From: an uncultured Pelagibacteraceae bacterium
GTDB lineage: Bacteria > Pseudomonadota > Alphaproteobacteria > Pelagibacterales > Pelagibacteraceae
Direction: 5' to 3'
Assembly (NCBI GenBank): GCA_902537845.1
Contig: CACBDC010000001.1
Span: 56,994-120,993 of the forward strand
Length of the DNA: 64,000 nucleotides
Positions 53,740 through 62,940 of the stretch are shown piece after piece (position 1 is the stretch's first letter; each line of letters begins with the position of its first letter). The notes under the pieces are model-generated. The model made no database searches. It worked only from the letters and a program-made list of their open reading frames with translations, and had not been told where the DNA came from. The position numbers and the translations under genes are program-made.

Positions 53740-54120
53740 ATGAAAAACGATAATCACGTTTGGGATAATAAGCATCCTACAGCTTTAATGTTAGGAAGGT
53801 GGCAACCTTGGCACGCAGGACATCAAAAACTTTTCGAGGAAACTTTAAAAAAAACTGGTCAGGTGAATATTATGGTTAGAGATGTCAAAGGTGTAGACGA
53901 TAACCCATTTGATTTTGAGACAGTAAAAAAAAATATTTTTGATGCACTAAAAGATTACAAAAATAGAATACAAGTAACATTAGTGCCAAATATTACAAAT
54001 ATTTGTTATGGAAGAGGTGTTGGTTATAAAATTGAGGAGATTGTATTAGATGAAAAGGTCCAGCAAATCTCAGCAACTAAAATAAGAGAACAGATGAGAA
54101 AAGAGGGTAAACTAAAATAG
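53740..54120 (+). CDS. Small HxGH-motif nucleotidyltransferase
   Basis: A 126-residue protein of the cytidylyltransferase/adenylyltransferase fold. 'LGRWQPWHAGHQKLF' carries the HxGH nucleotide-binding motif and 'QQISATKIREQM' is the second motif (ISxTxIR). It is shorter than typical NMN adenylyltransferase (about 170). Between a CADD gene and the aprM-aprB-aprA operon it might act in APS/ATP chemistry, folate-side metabolism, or NAD synthesis; I cannot decide. It is read in the same direction as the apr genes, 52 bases upstream. Confidence 0.75.
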   Translation: MKNDNHVWDNKHPTALMLGRWQPWHAGHQKLFEETLKKTGQVNIMVRDVKGVDDNPFDFETVKKNIFDALKDYKNRIQVTLVPNITNICYGRGVGYKIEEIVLDEKVQQISATKIREQMRKEGKLK

Positions 54121-54121
54121 A

Positions 54122-54136
54122 TGAGAAACGTTCTCA
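54122..54136. promoter_or_regulatory. Inverted repeat before aprM
   Basis: TGAGAA-ACG-TTCTCA forms a 6-bp inverted repeat directly before a possible promoter (TTGACC at 54138 and TAAAAG at 54161, 17-base spacer). Its position suggests an operator or activator site for the apr operon. Confidence 0.4.
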
Positions 54137-54172
54137 CTTGACCTATTTTAATCAAACCATTAAAAGTCATTT

Positions 54173-54964
54173 ATGTTAACAATAAATCCCTTTTCAGAGC
54201 TAGCAGTAGTAATACCAGCTTTCTTAATGCAGTATTTTGTCATTGCTATGGTGCTTTTAATTATAGTTGGAACTGGTTTAGACATGTTACATAAAAAAAA
54301 TGTTGTTTATTTTTTTAGAAACGCTCAAAAAGCAAAAAAATCTGCCAAAAACGAATTAACAACAGGAAAAAAAACTGCAGTCATTTTAAAAACAGTAGCA
54401 CATGATATTGCCACTACTTCAGAACTTGGCTGGGGGAAAAGAAGGCTTGCTCATGTATTAGGTATGTACGGAACAATTCTATTCTGGATAGGTTCAGTAA
54501 TTTTAATTTTTAAATACTCTGACGGAACTGTTGCTCCTTCTTATATTCCTATTATTTGGCATGTGGGCGCAATTATGACGTGTCTCGGAGGTTATTGGTT
54601 TTGGTTTTTTTTAAGAGTTGATGTTTCTGCGGAAGCACATCCTTGGTATAGAATTATAACTGCAGATTTATTTGTTTTAGCATTACTAGCTTGCGCAACT
54701 TTTGGATTAGCTTGGTCATTTACACAAACTGCAGGGATGAGTACATTTAGTTACATATTTTTTACTCTTTTTATCTTATCTAACTTAATTTTATTTGGAG
54801 GAGTTTATTGGTCTAAGTTCGCACATATGTTTTATAAACCTGGCGCAGCTATTCAAAAAAATTTAGCTGAAGCCGATGGTTCTAGAGACAATTTGCCTCC
54901 GCCAGCTGATGCTCCAGAGCAGTTTGGTTTAGGCATTAAAAGAGAAGAACCAAAACATTACTAA
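54173..54964 (+). CDS. aprM: Adenylylsulfate reductase membrane anchor AprM-like
   Basis: A 263-residue inner-membrane protein with five or six helices and a cytoplasmic tail. Histidines in 'RLAHVLGMYGTILFW', 'IIWHVGAIMTCLGGYWF' and 'FAHMFYKPGAAIQ' could bind haem or quinone. Encoded immediately before aprB and aprA, as in sulfur-oxidiser-type apr loci where AprM links AprBA to the quinone pool. Assignment rests mainly on context and topology. Confidence 0.75.
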   Translation: MLTINPFSELAVVIPAFLMQYFVIAMVLLIIVGTGLDMLHKKNVVYFFRNAQKAKKSAKNELTTGKKTAVILKTVAHDIATTSELGWGKRRLAHVLGMYGTILFWIGSVILIFKYSDGTVAPSYIPIIWHVGAIMTCLGGYWFWFFLRVDVSAEAHPWYRIITADLFVLALLACATFGLAWSFTQTAGMSTFSYIFFTLFILSNLILFGGVYWSKFAHMFYKPGAAIQKNLAEADGSRDNLPPPADAPEQFGLGIKREEPKHY

Positions 54965-55031
54965 TAATTATGAAATATAAAACTAGATTAAAGCAATATA
55001 TTAATATAAAAAAAATTGAGGTAAAAATTTA

Positions 55032-55502
55032 ATGTCAACATTTGTTTATATGACAAGATGTGATGGTTGCGGTCATTGCGTTGATATCTGTCCATCAGAT
55101 ATAATGCATATTGATGAGACCATTAGAAGAGCAAAAAATATTGAACCAAATTTTTGCTGGGAATGTTATTCATGTGTTAAAGCTTGTCCTAACCATGCTA
55201 TAGATGTTAGAGGTTATGCTGACTTCGCTCCAATGGGTCATAGCGTTCGAGTTCGAAGAGAAGAAGAAAAAGGTACTATTTCCTGGAAAATAAAATTTAG
55301 AAATGGAACCGAAAAAAATTTCGTTTCTCCAATTACAACAAAGCCATGGGGGAAATTTATTCCAAAGTTATCAGAAGGCGACAAACCAAGGCAAGGAGAA
55401 ATGAACTCTCAAGTTTTATACTCAGAACCTGAAGGTTTAGACACTAAAAAAGATTTACCCACAATCAGCAAAGACTCATTTAAAAAAGGTGTTTATTATT
55501 AA
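55032..55502 (+). CDS. aprB: Adenylylsulfate reductase beta subunit AprB
   Basis: A 156-residue ferredoxin-like subunit. Two [4Fe-4S] motifs are visible: Cys 10, 13, 16, 20 ('CDGCGHCVDICP') and Cys 42, 45, 48, 52 ('CWECYSCVKACP'). The C-terminal half wraps around AprA in known structures. In the oxidising direction the complex converts sulfite and AMP to adenylylsulfate (APS). A GAGGTAAA site precedes the ATG; stop and aprA start overlap by one base. Confidence 0.95.
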   Translation: MSTFVYMTRCDGCGHCVDICPSDIMHIDETIRRAKNIEPNFCWECYSCVKACPNHAIDVRGYADFAPMGHSVRVRREEEKGTISWKIKFRNGTEKNFVSPITTKPWGKFIPKLSEGDKPRQGEMNSQVLYSEPEGLDTKKDLPTISKDSFKKGVYY

Positions 55503-57361
55503 TGCCTAAAAATAAAACAGTTTACGAAGATTGCGATATTCTAGTTGTAGGTGGTGGTATGGCCGGAACCGGCGCAACCTTCGAAGCTAGACACTGGGGC
55601 AGAGATCTAAAAATTATTTGTGTAGAAAAAGCCAACATCGATAGAAGCGGAGCAGTTGCCCAAGGCCTATATGCAATCAATTGTTATATGGGTATGAGAT
55701 GGAATGAAAACCAACCAGAAGATCATGTAAGATACGCAAGGAATGACTTAATGGGATTAGTAAGAGAAGACCTAGGTTATGATATGGCTCGTCACGTAGA
55801 CTCAACAGTTCATATGTTTGATGAATGGGGACTTCCAATGATGAAAGATAAAAAAACTGGAAGATATCAAAGAGAGGGAAAGTGGCAGATAATGATACAT
55901 GGTGAAAGTTATAAACCTATAGTTGCTGAAGCTGCAAAAAAATCTGCTGATAAAATTTACAACAGAATAATGGTTACTCATTTATTAATGGATGAGAATA
56001 AAGAAAATAGAGTTGGTGGAGCCGTCGGCTTTAATATGAGAACAGGTGATTATCATGTGTTTAGAGCAAAAACAGTTATAGTTGCTGCGGGAGGAGCATC
56101 ACACATATTCAAACCTAGAGCAGTTGGTGAGGGTATGGGTAGAACTTGGTACGCTCCATGGAGCAATGGATCTGCTTATGCATTACCTATTGCAGCAGGT
56201 GCAAAAATGACTCAAATGGAAAATCGTATTGTGTTATGTAGATTTAAAGATGGTTATGGCCCTGTTGGAGCATACTTTTTACATTTAAAAACTTATACAC
56301 AAAATGCAAATGGCGAGAACTATGAAAAAAAATGGTACGATCAAACAAAGAAATTAGTTGGTGAGTATATTGATCATCACCCTGTGCCGACATGTCTTAG
56401 AAATCATGCTTTTATTCAAGAGGTAATGGCAGGCGGTGGACCAATCCATATGGTAACAAAAGAGGCATTTCAAGACCCTCATTTGGAAACAGTAGGTTGG
56501 GAAAACTTTTTGGGTATGACAGTTGGTCAAGCTGTAGTTTGGGCATCTCAAAACATTGATCCTAAGTATACTAATCCAGAACTTACAACTTCAGAACCTT
56601 ACGTAATGGGATCACATGCAACTTGTTCAGGAGCATGGGTTAGTGGCCCAGAAGATATAGCGCCTAAAGAATATTTCTGGGGTTATAATAGAATGACAAC
56701 AGTTGACGGTTTATTTGGAGCTGGAGATACAGTTGGAGGAAGTGCACATAAATTTTCATCAGGTTCGTTTACGGAGGGAAGATTAGCTGCAAAAGCCGCT
56801 GTTAAATATATTGAAGATCAAAAAGCAAAAGATTTGAAAGTTTCTGACAAACAGTGTGATGAGTTTAGAGAAATTATTTATAAACCTTTAGATAATTATA
56901 CGGTTAATAGAAATGAAATTACTGGAGGAACAGTGTCTCCTAGTTATATTTCTCCAATTCAAGGATTACAAAGACTACAAAAAATTATGGATGAGTATGT
57001 TGGTGGTATTACAGCAAATTATATGACTAACGACAATCTACTCAAAAAAGGTTTAGAACTTTTAGATTGGCTTCAAGAAGATTTAGAAAATGTTGGTGCA
57101 GAAGATTATCATCAACTTATGAGAGCTTGGGAATTAAAACATAGAACACTTACATCTCAATGTGTGACAGAACACACTCTTTTCAGAGAAGAAACTAGAT
57201 GGCCTGGATATTATTATAGAGGAGATAAGCTAAAATTAGATGATGAGAATTGGCATTGTTTAACTGTTTCAAGACGAGACCCAAAAACTGGAAAATTTAG
57301 CTTAGAAAAAATGCCAGTTTACCACATAGTTGGTAACGAAAAAGAGAAGAAAGCTTCTTAA
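55502..57361 (+). CDS. aprA: Adenylylsulfate reductase alpha subunit AprA
   Basis: A 619-residue flavoprotein. The FAD-binding turn is 'ILVVGGGMAGTGATFEARHW' (residues 13-32), followed by 'VEKANIDRSGAVAQGLYAIN' and the second FAD motif 'GLFGAGDTVGGSAHKFSSGS'. Length and motifs are those of AprA from sulfur oxidisers and SAR11. It carries the active site where sulfite attacks flavin and then AMP. It forms the cytoplasmic heterodimer with AprB. Confidence 0.96.
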   Translation: MPKNKTVYEDCDILVVGGGMAGTGATFEARHWGRDLKIICVEKANIDRSGAVAQGLYAINCYMGMRWNENQPEDHVRYARNDLMGLVREDLGYDMARHVDSTVHMFDEWGLPMMKDKKTGRYQREGKWQIMIHGESYKPIVAEAAKKSADKIYNRIMVTHLLMDENKENRVGGAVGFNMRTGDYHVFRAKTVIVAAGGASHIFKPRAVGEGMGRTWYAPWSNGSAYALPIAAGAKMTQMENRIVLCRFKDGYGPVGAYFLHLKTYTQNANGENYEKKWYDQTKKLVGEYIDHHPVPTCLRNHAFIQEVMAGGGPIHMVTKEAFQDPHLETVGWENFLGMTVGQAVVWASQNIDPKYTNPELTTSEPYVMGSHATCSGAWVSGPEDIAPKEYFWGYNRMTTVDGLFGAGDTVGGSAHKFSSGSFTEGRLAAKAAVKYIEDQKAKDLKVSDKQCDEFREIIYKPLDNYTVNRNEITGGTVSPSYISPIQGLQRLQKIMDEYVGGITANYMTNDNLLKKGLELLDWLQEDLENVGAEDYHQLMRAWELKHRTLTSQCVTEHTLFREETRWPGYYYRGDKLKLDDENWHCLTVSRRDPKTGKFSLEKMPVYHIVGNEKEKKAS

Positions 57362-57369
57362 ATAATCCC

Positions 57370-57720
57370 ATGAATTTGTTAGATAAAAGTGATGACGAGA
57401 TCATCAAAATTGCCAATCCTATTTGGGAAAATTTAGTTAGATCATCAAATAATAAAGATTACGGTAGTTTCACTAAAGATTTCTCATCTCAAATGCTCTA
57501 CGGAGCTAATGAAGTTGAGCTTGGGAAGCAGTGGGCAAATAATAAATTACTTACAAGCTTATCAGAAAAGCAAGAATTTTTAGGATGTATTAGAAGAGAT
57601 AAGTTCATTACCGTCCTTTATAAACAAAAAAGCAATACTGTTTCAGGCGAGTTTCTTGGAAGATTAGTTCTCGGATTAGAGGGAGACATGGTAAAAGTCT
57701 TTGGAGCAACAATTTATTAA
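57370..57720 (+). CDS. Conserved-looking hypothetical protein in the apr operon
   Basis: A 116-residue soluble protein, 8 bases after aprA. 'IWENLVRSSNNKDYGSFTKDFSSQM' shape and the beta-rich second half 'GRLVLGLEGDMVKVFGATIY' suggest an NTF2/SnoaL-like fold, though I cannot confirm it. Its position argues for a role in sulfite oxidation, for example complex assembly or substrate handling (inference). Confidence 0.75.
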   Translation: MNLLDKSDDEIIKIANPIWENLVRSSNNKDYGSFTKDFSSQMLYGANEVELGKQWANNKLLTSLSEKQEFLGCIRRDKFITVLYKQKSNTVSGEFLGRLVLGLEGDMVKVFGATIY

Positions 57721-57759
57721 GATTGACAACTTAATATTTCAGGCATACTGCTAATATTA

Positions 57760-58863
57760 ATGCTCGAAATTTATCTTCCCATTGCCCAAGTAAATATAGA
57801 TATTTTTCTACTTTTGTTTTTAAGTTTAGCGGTTGGAGTGCTATCTGGATTGTTCGGCGTAGGGGGAGGTTTTCTAATGACTCCTTTTCTTATCTTCATG
57901 GGTATACCTCCTGTGTATGCTGTACCGAATGAAGTTAATAATATTCTTGCAACATCTGTCTCTGGCTCATTAACACATTGGTATAAAAAAACTTTAGATT
58001 ATAAAATGGGATTAATGATAGTTTCAGGCGGAGTGATAGGGACTTTAATCGGTATTATGACATTTACTTTTTTTTCAGAAATTGGAAAAATAAGCTTAAT
58101 AATTTCATTATTGTATATGTACCTTTTAGCTATTGTTGGAACTCTTATGTTAATCGAGGGTATTAGAGAAAGAAATCGATTAAAATCAAAAACCAAAATT
58201 AAAAAAAAATTACATGATCATAATTGGCTTCAAGGCCTACCTTTAAGAATGAGGTTTAATAAGTCCGGGTTATATGAAAGTGCATTTACTCCAATATTGT
58301 TAGGTTTTGTAGTAGGTTTTGTTGCTTCAATGATGGGAATTGGTGGAGCGTTCCTAATGGTTCCAGCAATGATTTATATTATTGGAATGCCAGTAAAATT
58401 AATTCCAGGTACTTCTTTATTTGTTACAGTTTTTATCAGTGCAGTTGTAACAATTTTACATTCATTTAATTATGGTACGATTGATCTATTTTTAGTGGTT
58501 CCTCTAATACTTGGATCAATTGTTGGGGTTCAAGTTGGACAGAAGATTGGTCAATTCCTGGACAGTAACGAGCTTAAATCTTTATTTGCAATGCTTTTAA
58601 TTACAGTTGCTATTGCGATTGCTTACGATTCTTTCTTTAGAGAAAAAACAGGATTCAATGGAATAAAAGTTGATGCTCCCGAATTAAATAGCTTATCTGA
58701 ATTTATCGTAAGAATTTCTACCGAAGTACCTTTCTTGTATGGAGCTTTTGCAATTATACTTGCAGTAGTACTTGGAGCATTAATGGCTTGGTTTAGAAAA
58801 ATTATTCATGATTTAAGACACAAAAAACCTAAACAAGAAGAAGTAAAATTCCCAGTTAAATAG
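57760..58863 (+). CDS. TauE/SafE family sulfite/sulfoacetate exporter
   Basis: A 367-residue membrane protein with two DUF81 repeats: 'LSAGLFGVGGGFLMTPFLIF'-like 'SGLFGVGGGFLMTPFLIFMG' in the first and 'GIGGAFLMVPAMIYIIGMPV' in the second. The family exports sulfite, sulfoacetate or related sulfur anions. It follows aprBA and is convergent with suyB, so it most likely exports sulfite or sulfate from sulfonate breakdown. It is longer than the 250-300 residue members owing to a cytoplasmic insert and tail. Confidence 0.9.
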   Translation: MLEIYLPIAQVNIDIFLLLFLSLAVGVLSGLFGVGGGFLMTPFLIFMGIPPVYAVPNEVNNILATSVSGSLTHWYKKTLDYKMGLMIVSGGVIGTLIGIMTFTFFSEIGKISLIISLLYMYLLAIVGTLMLIEGIRERNRLKSKTKIKKKLHDHNWLQGLPLRMRFNKSGLYESAFTPILLGFVVGFVASMMGIGGAFLMVPAMIYIIGMPVKLIPGTSLFVTVFISAVVTILHSFNYGTIDLFLVVPLILGSIVGVQVGQKIGQFLDSNELKSLFAMLLITVAIAIAYDSFFREKTGFNGIKVDAPELNSLSEFIVRISTEVPFLYGAFAIILAVVLGALMAWFRKIIHDLRHKKPKQEEVKFPVK

Positions 58864-58867
58864 TTTT

Positions 58868-60034
58868 TTAAGCGCTTCTATAAAGCTTTGTCATAACAAA
58901 TTCTCTATGACCTAAAGCTTCAGCACAAGTTAATCTTCCATTAGCAACTTTAAGAGTTGTTTCAATTAATTTATCTCCAGCTTGATCTAAGTTCATCTCT
59001 CTGGACAAAATTTTTGAGACGTCACAATCAACATGTTCGCTCATTAATTTTGCAGTTAGAGGATTTGCAGTAAGTTTAACCACTGGTTCTATCGGATTTC
59101 CTATAATATTTCCTTGGCCAGTAGGGAAAAGATGAATATTAAAACCACCAGCTGCTTGAAGAGTAACACACTCTGCTGCCGCAGATGAGGTATCCATAAA
59201 ATATAACCCTTTTCCTTTTTTAGGTTCTTCAGCTGGCTCTAAAACATCAATAAATTTTCTAGAGCCTATTTTTTGAAAATTTCCGAAAGCTTTTTCTTCT
59301 ATCGTAGTAAGGCCACCTGCAATATTTCCAGCTGTAGGCTGACTTTCCGACAGATCATCAGTTGCCTCCTTTAAAATAAAGTCGTTATAATCACTCCAAG
59401 TTTTCATAAATTTTTTCTGTGCTTCAGGAGTAGCTCCTCTTTTAGCACAAACTTGTTCTGCACCAGTTAATTCAGAAGTTTCTCCAAAACACAAATGAAC
59501 ACCAAGTGGCTCAAGTTTATCCATTAAATTCCCTACTGTAGGATTAGATGCTAATCCAGAAGTAGTATCAGACTCGCCACATTTTACTGAAATCCATAAA
59601 TCGCTTAATGGACACTCCTCTCTTTGTTTTTCAGAAGCCCACATTGAAAATTCTTGAGCTTTTTTAGATGCTTTCATTATTGTTTGTATGTCACCACTTC
59701 GTTCAATATGAAAACCCTCTACTGGTTTTCCAGTTTCAGCTATTCCATCAACTATTTTTTTTGTCCACTTAGGTTCAATTCCAATAACAATTACTGCCGC
59801 CACATTTGGGTTTCTGCCTGTACCTATCATAGTTCTAAAGTGCAATTCTAAATCTGCACCAAATTGAAGTCTGCCGTAAGAATGAGGAAGAGCTATTGTT
59901 CCCTTAATGTTATTTGCAACAGCTTCAGCGCAAGCGTTTGAAATATCATCAACTGGTAAAATGATGACGTGATTTCTTGTTCCGGCTCTACCATTTTCTC
60001 TTTTGTAACCTAAAAAACTTTTTGGAATTTTCAT
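58868..60034 (-). CDS. suyB: UxaA-family large subunit, probable (2R)-sulfolactate sulfo-lyase subunit beta SuyB
   Basis: A 388-residue protein of the altronate/galactarate dehydratase family. '[20 protein letters not shown]' at the start and '[20 protein letters not shown]' in the last third are family signatures. SuyB, with SuyA, splits 3-sulfolactate to pyruvate and sulfite. The separate small SAF subunit upstream and the divergent xsc gene favour SuyB over altronate dehydratase, which is usually a single fused chain. Confidence 0.85.
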   Translation of the reverse strand: MKIPKSFLGYKRENGRAGTRNHVIILPVDDISNACAEAVANNIKGTIALPHSYGRLQFGADLELHFRTMIGTGRNPNVAAVIVIGIEPKWTKKIVDGIAETGKPVEGFHIERSGDIQTIMKASKKAQEFSMWASEKQREECPLSDLWISVKCGESDTTSGLASNPTVGNLMDKLEPLGVHLCFGETSELTGAEQVCAKRGATPEAQKKFMKTWSDYNDFILKEATDDLSESQPTAGNIAGGLTTIEEKAFGNFQKIGSRKFIDVLEPAEEPKKGKGLYFMDTSSAAAECVTLQAAGGFNIHLFPTGQGNIIGNPIEPVVKLTANPLTAKLMSEHVDCDVSKILSREMNLDQAGDKLIETTLKVANGRLTCAEALGHREFVMTKLYRSA

Positions 60035-60041
60035 AATTAAT

Positions 60042-60329
60042 TTACCACTTTTTTGTTTTTACATTGTGAACATGGACGTGTTCACCTTTTTTAATCTCTT
60101 TAACCACTTTTCCAATATCGTGTCCGTATTTAAAAATAGTATCTCCAATTTTTAGGTCTTTTAATGCAATTTTGTGACCTAAAGGAACTTCGTTAGTAGA
60201 GGGGACTTTAACGGTTTTATCATTTTCCATTATCCAAGCGCTACAATCTTGGCCTTTTTTAGTAGTTTCTATAACGACAACTCCTACGTTATCTTTTTCG
60301 TCATGTATGATGAGATCGGGCTGTGACAT
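60042..60329 (-). CDS. suyA: SAF-domain small subunit, probable sulfolactate sulfo-lyase subunit alpha SuyA
   Basis: A 95-residue SAF-domain protein with '[20 protein letters not shown]' and '[24 protein letters not shown]' shapes, matching the small subunit of UxaA-type lyases. It ends 7 bases before suyB and starts 74 bases from the divergent xsc gene, so xsc and suyAB likely share a control region. Confidence 0.87.
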   Translation of the reverse strand: MSQPDLIIHDEKDNVGVVVIETTKKGQDCSAWIMENDKTVKVPSTNEVPLGHKIALKDLKIGDTIFKYGHDIGKVVKEIKKGEHVHVHNVKTKKW

Positions 60330-60362
60330 AAAAATATCTAATGGATATAAACTAAAATTTAG

Positions 60363-60398
60363 TATAATGAAAGCTAGAATTTCTAAGTACTTAAGGAG
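60363..60398 (+). promoter_or_regulatory. Promoter -10 and ribosome-binding site of xsc
   Basis: A perfect TATAAT lies at 60363-60368 and AAGGAG at 60393-60398, six bases before the xsc ATG. No strong -35 is seen, suggesting an activated promoter. Confidence 0.5.
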
Positions 60399-60403
60399 AT
60401 TAA

Positions 60404-62185
60404 ATGGCTAAAATGACAACAGAAGAAGCTTTTGTAAAAGTTTTACAAATGCACGGTATAGAACATGCCTTTGGAATCATTGGTTCAGCATTCATGCCTA
60501 TCTCTGATATTTTTCCTGATGCAGGAATAACTTTTTGGGACGTTGCGCATGAAACGAACGGAGGCTTAATAGCGGATGGTTACACTAGAGCCACTGGTAA
60601 AATATCTATGGTTGTTGCACAAAACGGTCCTGGAATAACTGGATTAGTCACACCAATAAAAACTGCTTATTGGAATCATACACCACTTTTATTGGTTACA
60701 CCTCAAGCTGCAAATAAAACAATGGGTCAAGGAGGGTTTCAAGAAGTTGAGCAAATGAATTTATTTAAAGATATGGTTTGTTATCAAGAAGAAGTTAGAG
60801 ATCCATCTAGAATTGCAGAAGTTTTAAATAGAGTGATAGAAAAAGCAATTAGAGGATCTGCTCCTGCGCAAATAAATGTGCCAAGAGATTTTTGGACTCA
60901 GGTAATAGATATCGAGCTACCGCCAATTGTAAGATTAGAAAGACAAGCTGGTGGTTCTTCAGCAATAGAAGAGGCTGCAAAATTACTCTCTAATGCAAAA
61001 TTTCCAGTCATTTTATCTGGCGCAGGCGTTGTAATTGGTGGAGCAATAAAAGACTGTGTTAATCTTGCTGAAAAATTAGACTCACCTGTATGTTCAGGTT
61101 ACCAGCACAATGATAGTTTTCCTGGAAGCCATCCCTTAGCTGTTGGTCCGCTAGGTTATAATGGATCAAAAGCAGCAATGGAATTAATAGCGAAAGCCGA
61201 TGTAGTTCTAGCCTTAGGTACTAGATTAAATCCATTTTCTACTTTGCCAGGCTACGGGATTGATTATTGGCCCAAGAACGCAAAAATAATTCAGGTAGAT
61301 ATTAATTCAGATCGTATTGGGTTGACTAAAAAAGTAACAGTAGGAATTTGTGGCGATGCTAAATTAGTTGCCCAACAATTGCTAAATAAATTATCTCCAA
61401 AAGCGGGAGACACAGATAGACAGAAAAGAAAAGATTTAATTCACCAAACTAAATCAGCTTGGCTACAAAAACTTTCAAGTTTAGATCATGAGGATGATGA
61501 TCCAGGAACTGTTTGGAACAAAGAAGCAAGAGAAAGAGATAAAGATAGAATGTCACCAAGACAAGCTTGGAGAGCAATACAAGCAGGAATGCCTGAAGAT
61601 GTAATTATCTCAAGTGATATAGGAAATAATTGTGCTATAGGAAATGCATATCCAACTTTTGAAAAAGGGAGAAAATATTTAGCTCCAGGTTTATTTGGTC
61701 CTTGTGGATATGGTTTTCCATCAATTTTAGGTGCAAAGATAGGGTGCCCGAATACTCCCGTGATAGGTTTTGCAGGTGATGGTGCATTTGGTATTAGCAT
61801 GAATGAAATGAGTTCATGTGCACGAGAAGAGTGGCCGGCCATTTCAATGGTTATTTTTAGAAATTATCAATGGGGTGCTGAGAAAAGAAACACGACTTTA
61901 TGGTTTGATAATAACTTTATAGGAACTGAGCTGGATCCAAAATTAAGTTATGCAAAAGTTGCAAACGCCTGTGGTTTAAAAGGAGTTACAGTAAAAACAA
62001 TGGAAGAGACTACCAAAGCTATTAAGCAGTCATGTGAAGATCAAAAAAAAGGAATAACTACGTTTATAGAGGTAATATTAAATCAAGAGTTAGGCGAACC
62101 GTTTAGAAGAGATGCAATGAAAAAACCAGTTCGAGTTGCTGGTATCAAAAAAGATGATATGAAACCTCAAAAATCATTAATCTAA
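60404..62185 (+). CDS. xsc: Sulfoacetaldehyde acetyltransferase Xsc
   Basis: A 593-residue thiamine-diphosphate enzyme. The catalytic Glu 50 is in 'WDVAHETNGGLIADGYTRAT', and the ThDP-Mg motif is 'GDGAFGISMNEMSSCARE' near residue 457. 'IGSAFMPISDIFPDAGI' and 'FRNYQWGAEKRNTTLWF' are characteristic of Xsc rather than acetolactate synthase. It turns sulfoacetaldehyde and phosphate into acetyl phosphate and sulfite, the desulfonation step for taurine and isethionate. Confidence 0.93.
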   Translation: MAKMTTEEAFVKVLQMHGIEHAFGIIGSAFMPISDIFPDAGITFWDVAHETNGGLIADGYTRATGKISMVVAQNGPGITGLVTPIKTAYWNHTPLLLVTPQAANKTMGQGGFQEVEQMNLFKDMVCYQEEVRDPSRIAEVLNRVIEKAIRGSAPAQINVPRDFWTQVIDIELPPIVRLERQAGGSSAIEEAAKLLSNAKFPVILSGAGVVIGGAIKDCVNLAEKLDSPVCSGYQHNDSFPGSHPLAVGPLGYNGSKAAMELIAKADVVLALGTRLNPFSTLPGYGIDYWPKNAKIIQVDINSDRIGLTKKVTVGICGDAKLVAQQLLNKLSPKAGDTDRQKRKDLIHQTKSAWLQKLSSLDHEDDDPGTVWNKEARERDKDRMSPRQAWRAIQAGMPEDVIISSDIGNNCAIGNAYPTFEKGRKYLAPGLFGPCGYGFPSILGAKIGCPNTPVIGFAGDGAFGISMNEMSSCAREEWPAISMVIFRNYQWGAEKRNTTLWFDNNFIGTELDPKLSYAKVANACGLKGVTVKTMEETTKAIKQSCEDQKKGITTFIEVILNQELGEPFRRDAMKKPVRVAGIKKDDMKPQKSLI

Positions 62186-62200
62186 ATCATAACTTAAAAA

Positions 62201-62935
62201 GTGTTTCTAAAATATAGGAAAAATATTTTTTCACAAAACGGTGAAGACGGGGTTATTCAAGAAATTCTTAGAAGGCTAAAATTAAAAAAAAGAAATAAAT
62301 GGTGTTGTGAATTCGGAGCGTGGGATGGCAAACATGGAAGCAATACTTTCAATCTTGTAAAAAACTATAAATATAATGCCGTGTATATTGAGGGTGATAA
62401 AAGTAAATTTAAAAAGTTATTAATCACTAAATCTAAATATCAAAATATAATTGCGTTAAATAAATATATAAGTCATAAAAAAAATCACCCAGATCAATTA
62501 GATAAAGTTTTAAAAAAGACAAAAATAATAAAATATTTTGATATTTTATCAATTGACATAGACTCCTTTGATTTAGACGTTTGGAAATCCTTAAAAAAAT
62601 ATAGACCAAAAATTGTTATAATTGAAATAAATAGCGGTATCTCACCGGGGATTGAACAAATACATTCAAAGTATAATATTGGAAATAGTTTTACTTCTAC
62701 TGTAAATTACGCAAAAAAAATTAATTACCAACTTATTTGTCATACTGGAAATTGTATATTTGTTGACAAAAAATATTCAAAAAAATTAAGAATAGATAAA
62801 AAATTTGCCAATAATAATAATGTTGATTTATTATTTGATAGATCTTGGTTAAATAAAAAAGATTTTTTTATTAAGAGATTAATAAAATTTATGATACCGA
62901 AAAAATTTATTGAGTTTATGAGAAGTTATATATAA
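62201..62935 (+). CDS. FkbM-like family protein
   Basis: A 244-residue soluble protein with GTG start. 'IFSQNGEDGVIQEILRRL' and 'WCCEFGAWDGKHGSNTF' resemble the SAM-binding start of FkbM-type methyltransferases, and 'ILSIDIDSFDLDVWKSL' the second motif. It is related in layout to the protein encoded at 16455-17192. No obvious link to the sulfonate genes; it begins 16 bases after xsc. Confidence 0.75.
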   Translation: MFLKYRKNIFSQNGEDGVIQEILRRLKLKKRNKWCCEFGAWDGKHGSNTFNLVKNYKYNAVYIEGDKSKFKKLLITKSKYQNIIALNKYISHKKNHPDQLDKVLKKTKIIKYFDILSIDIDSFDLDVWKSLKKYRPKIVIIEINSGISPGIEQIHSKYNIGNSFTSTVNYAKKINYQLICHTGNCIFVDKKYSKKLRIDKKFANNNNVDLLFDRSWLNKKDFFIKRLIKFMIPKKFIEFMRSYI

Positions 62936-62940
62936 AAATT

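Noticed and set aside
61486..61842. Minus-strand open frame inside xsc
   Set aside because: Antisense to conserved thiamine-diphosphate motifs of xsc; no start signal or family.
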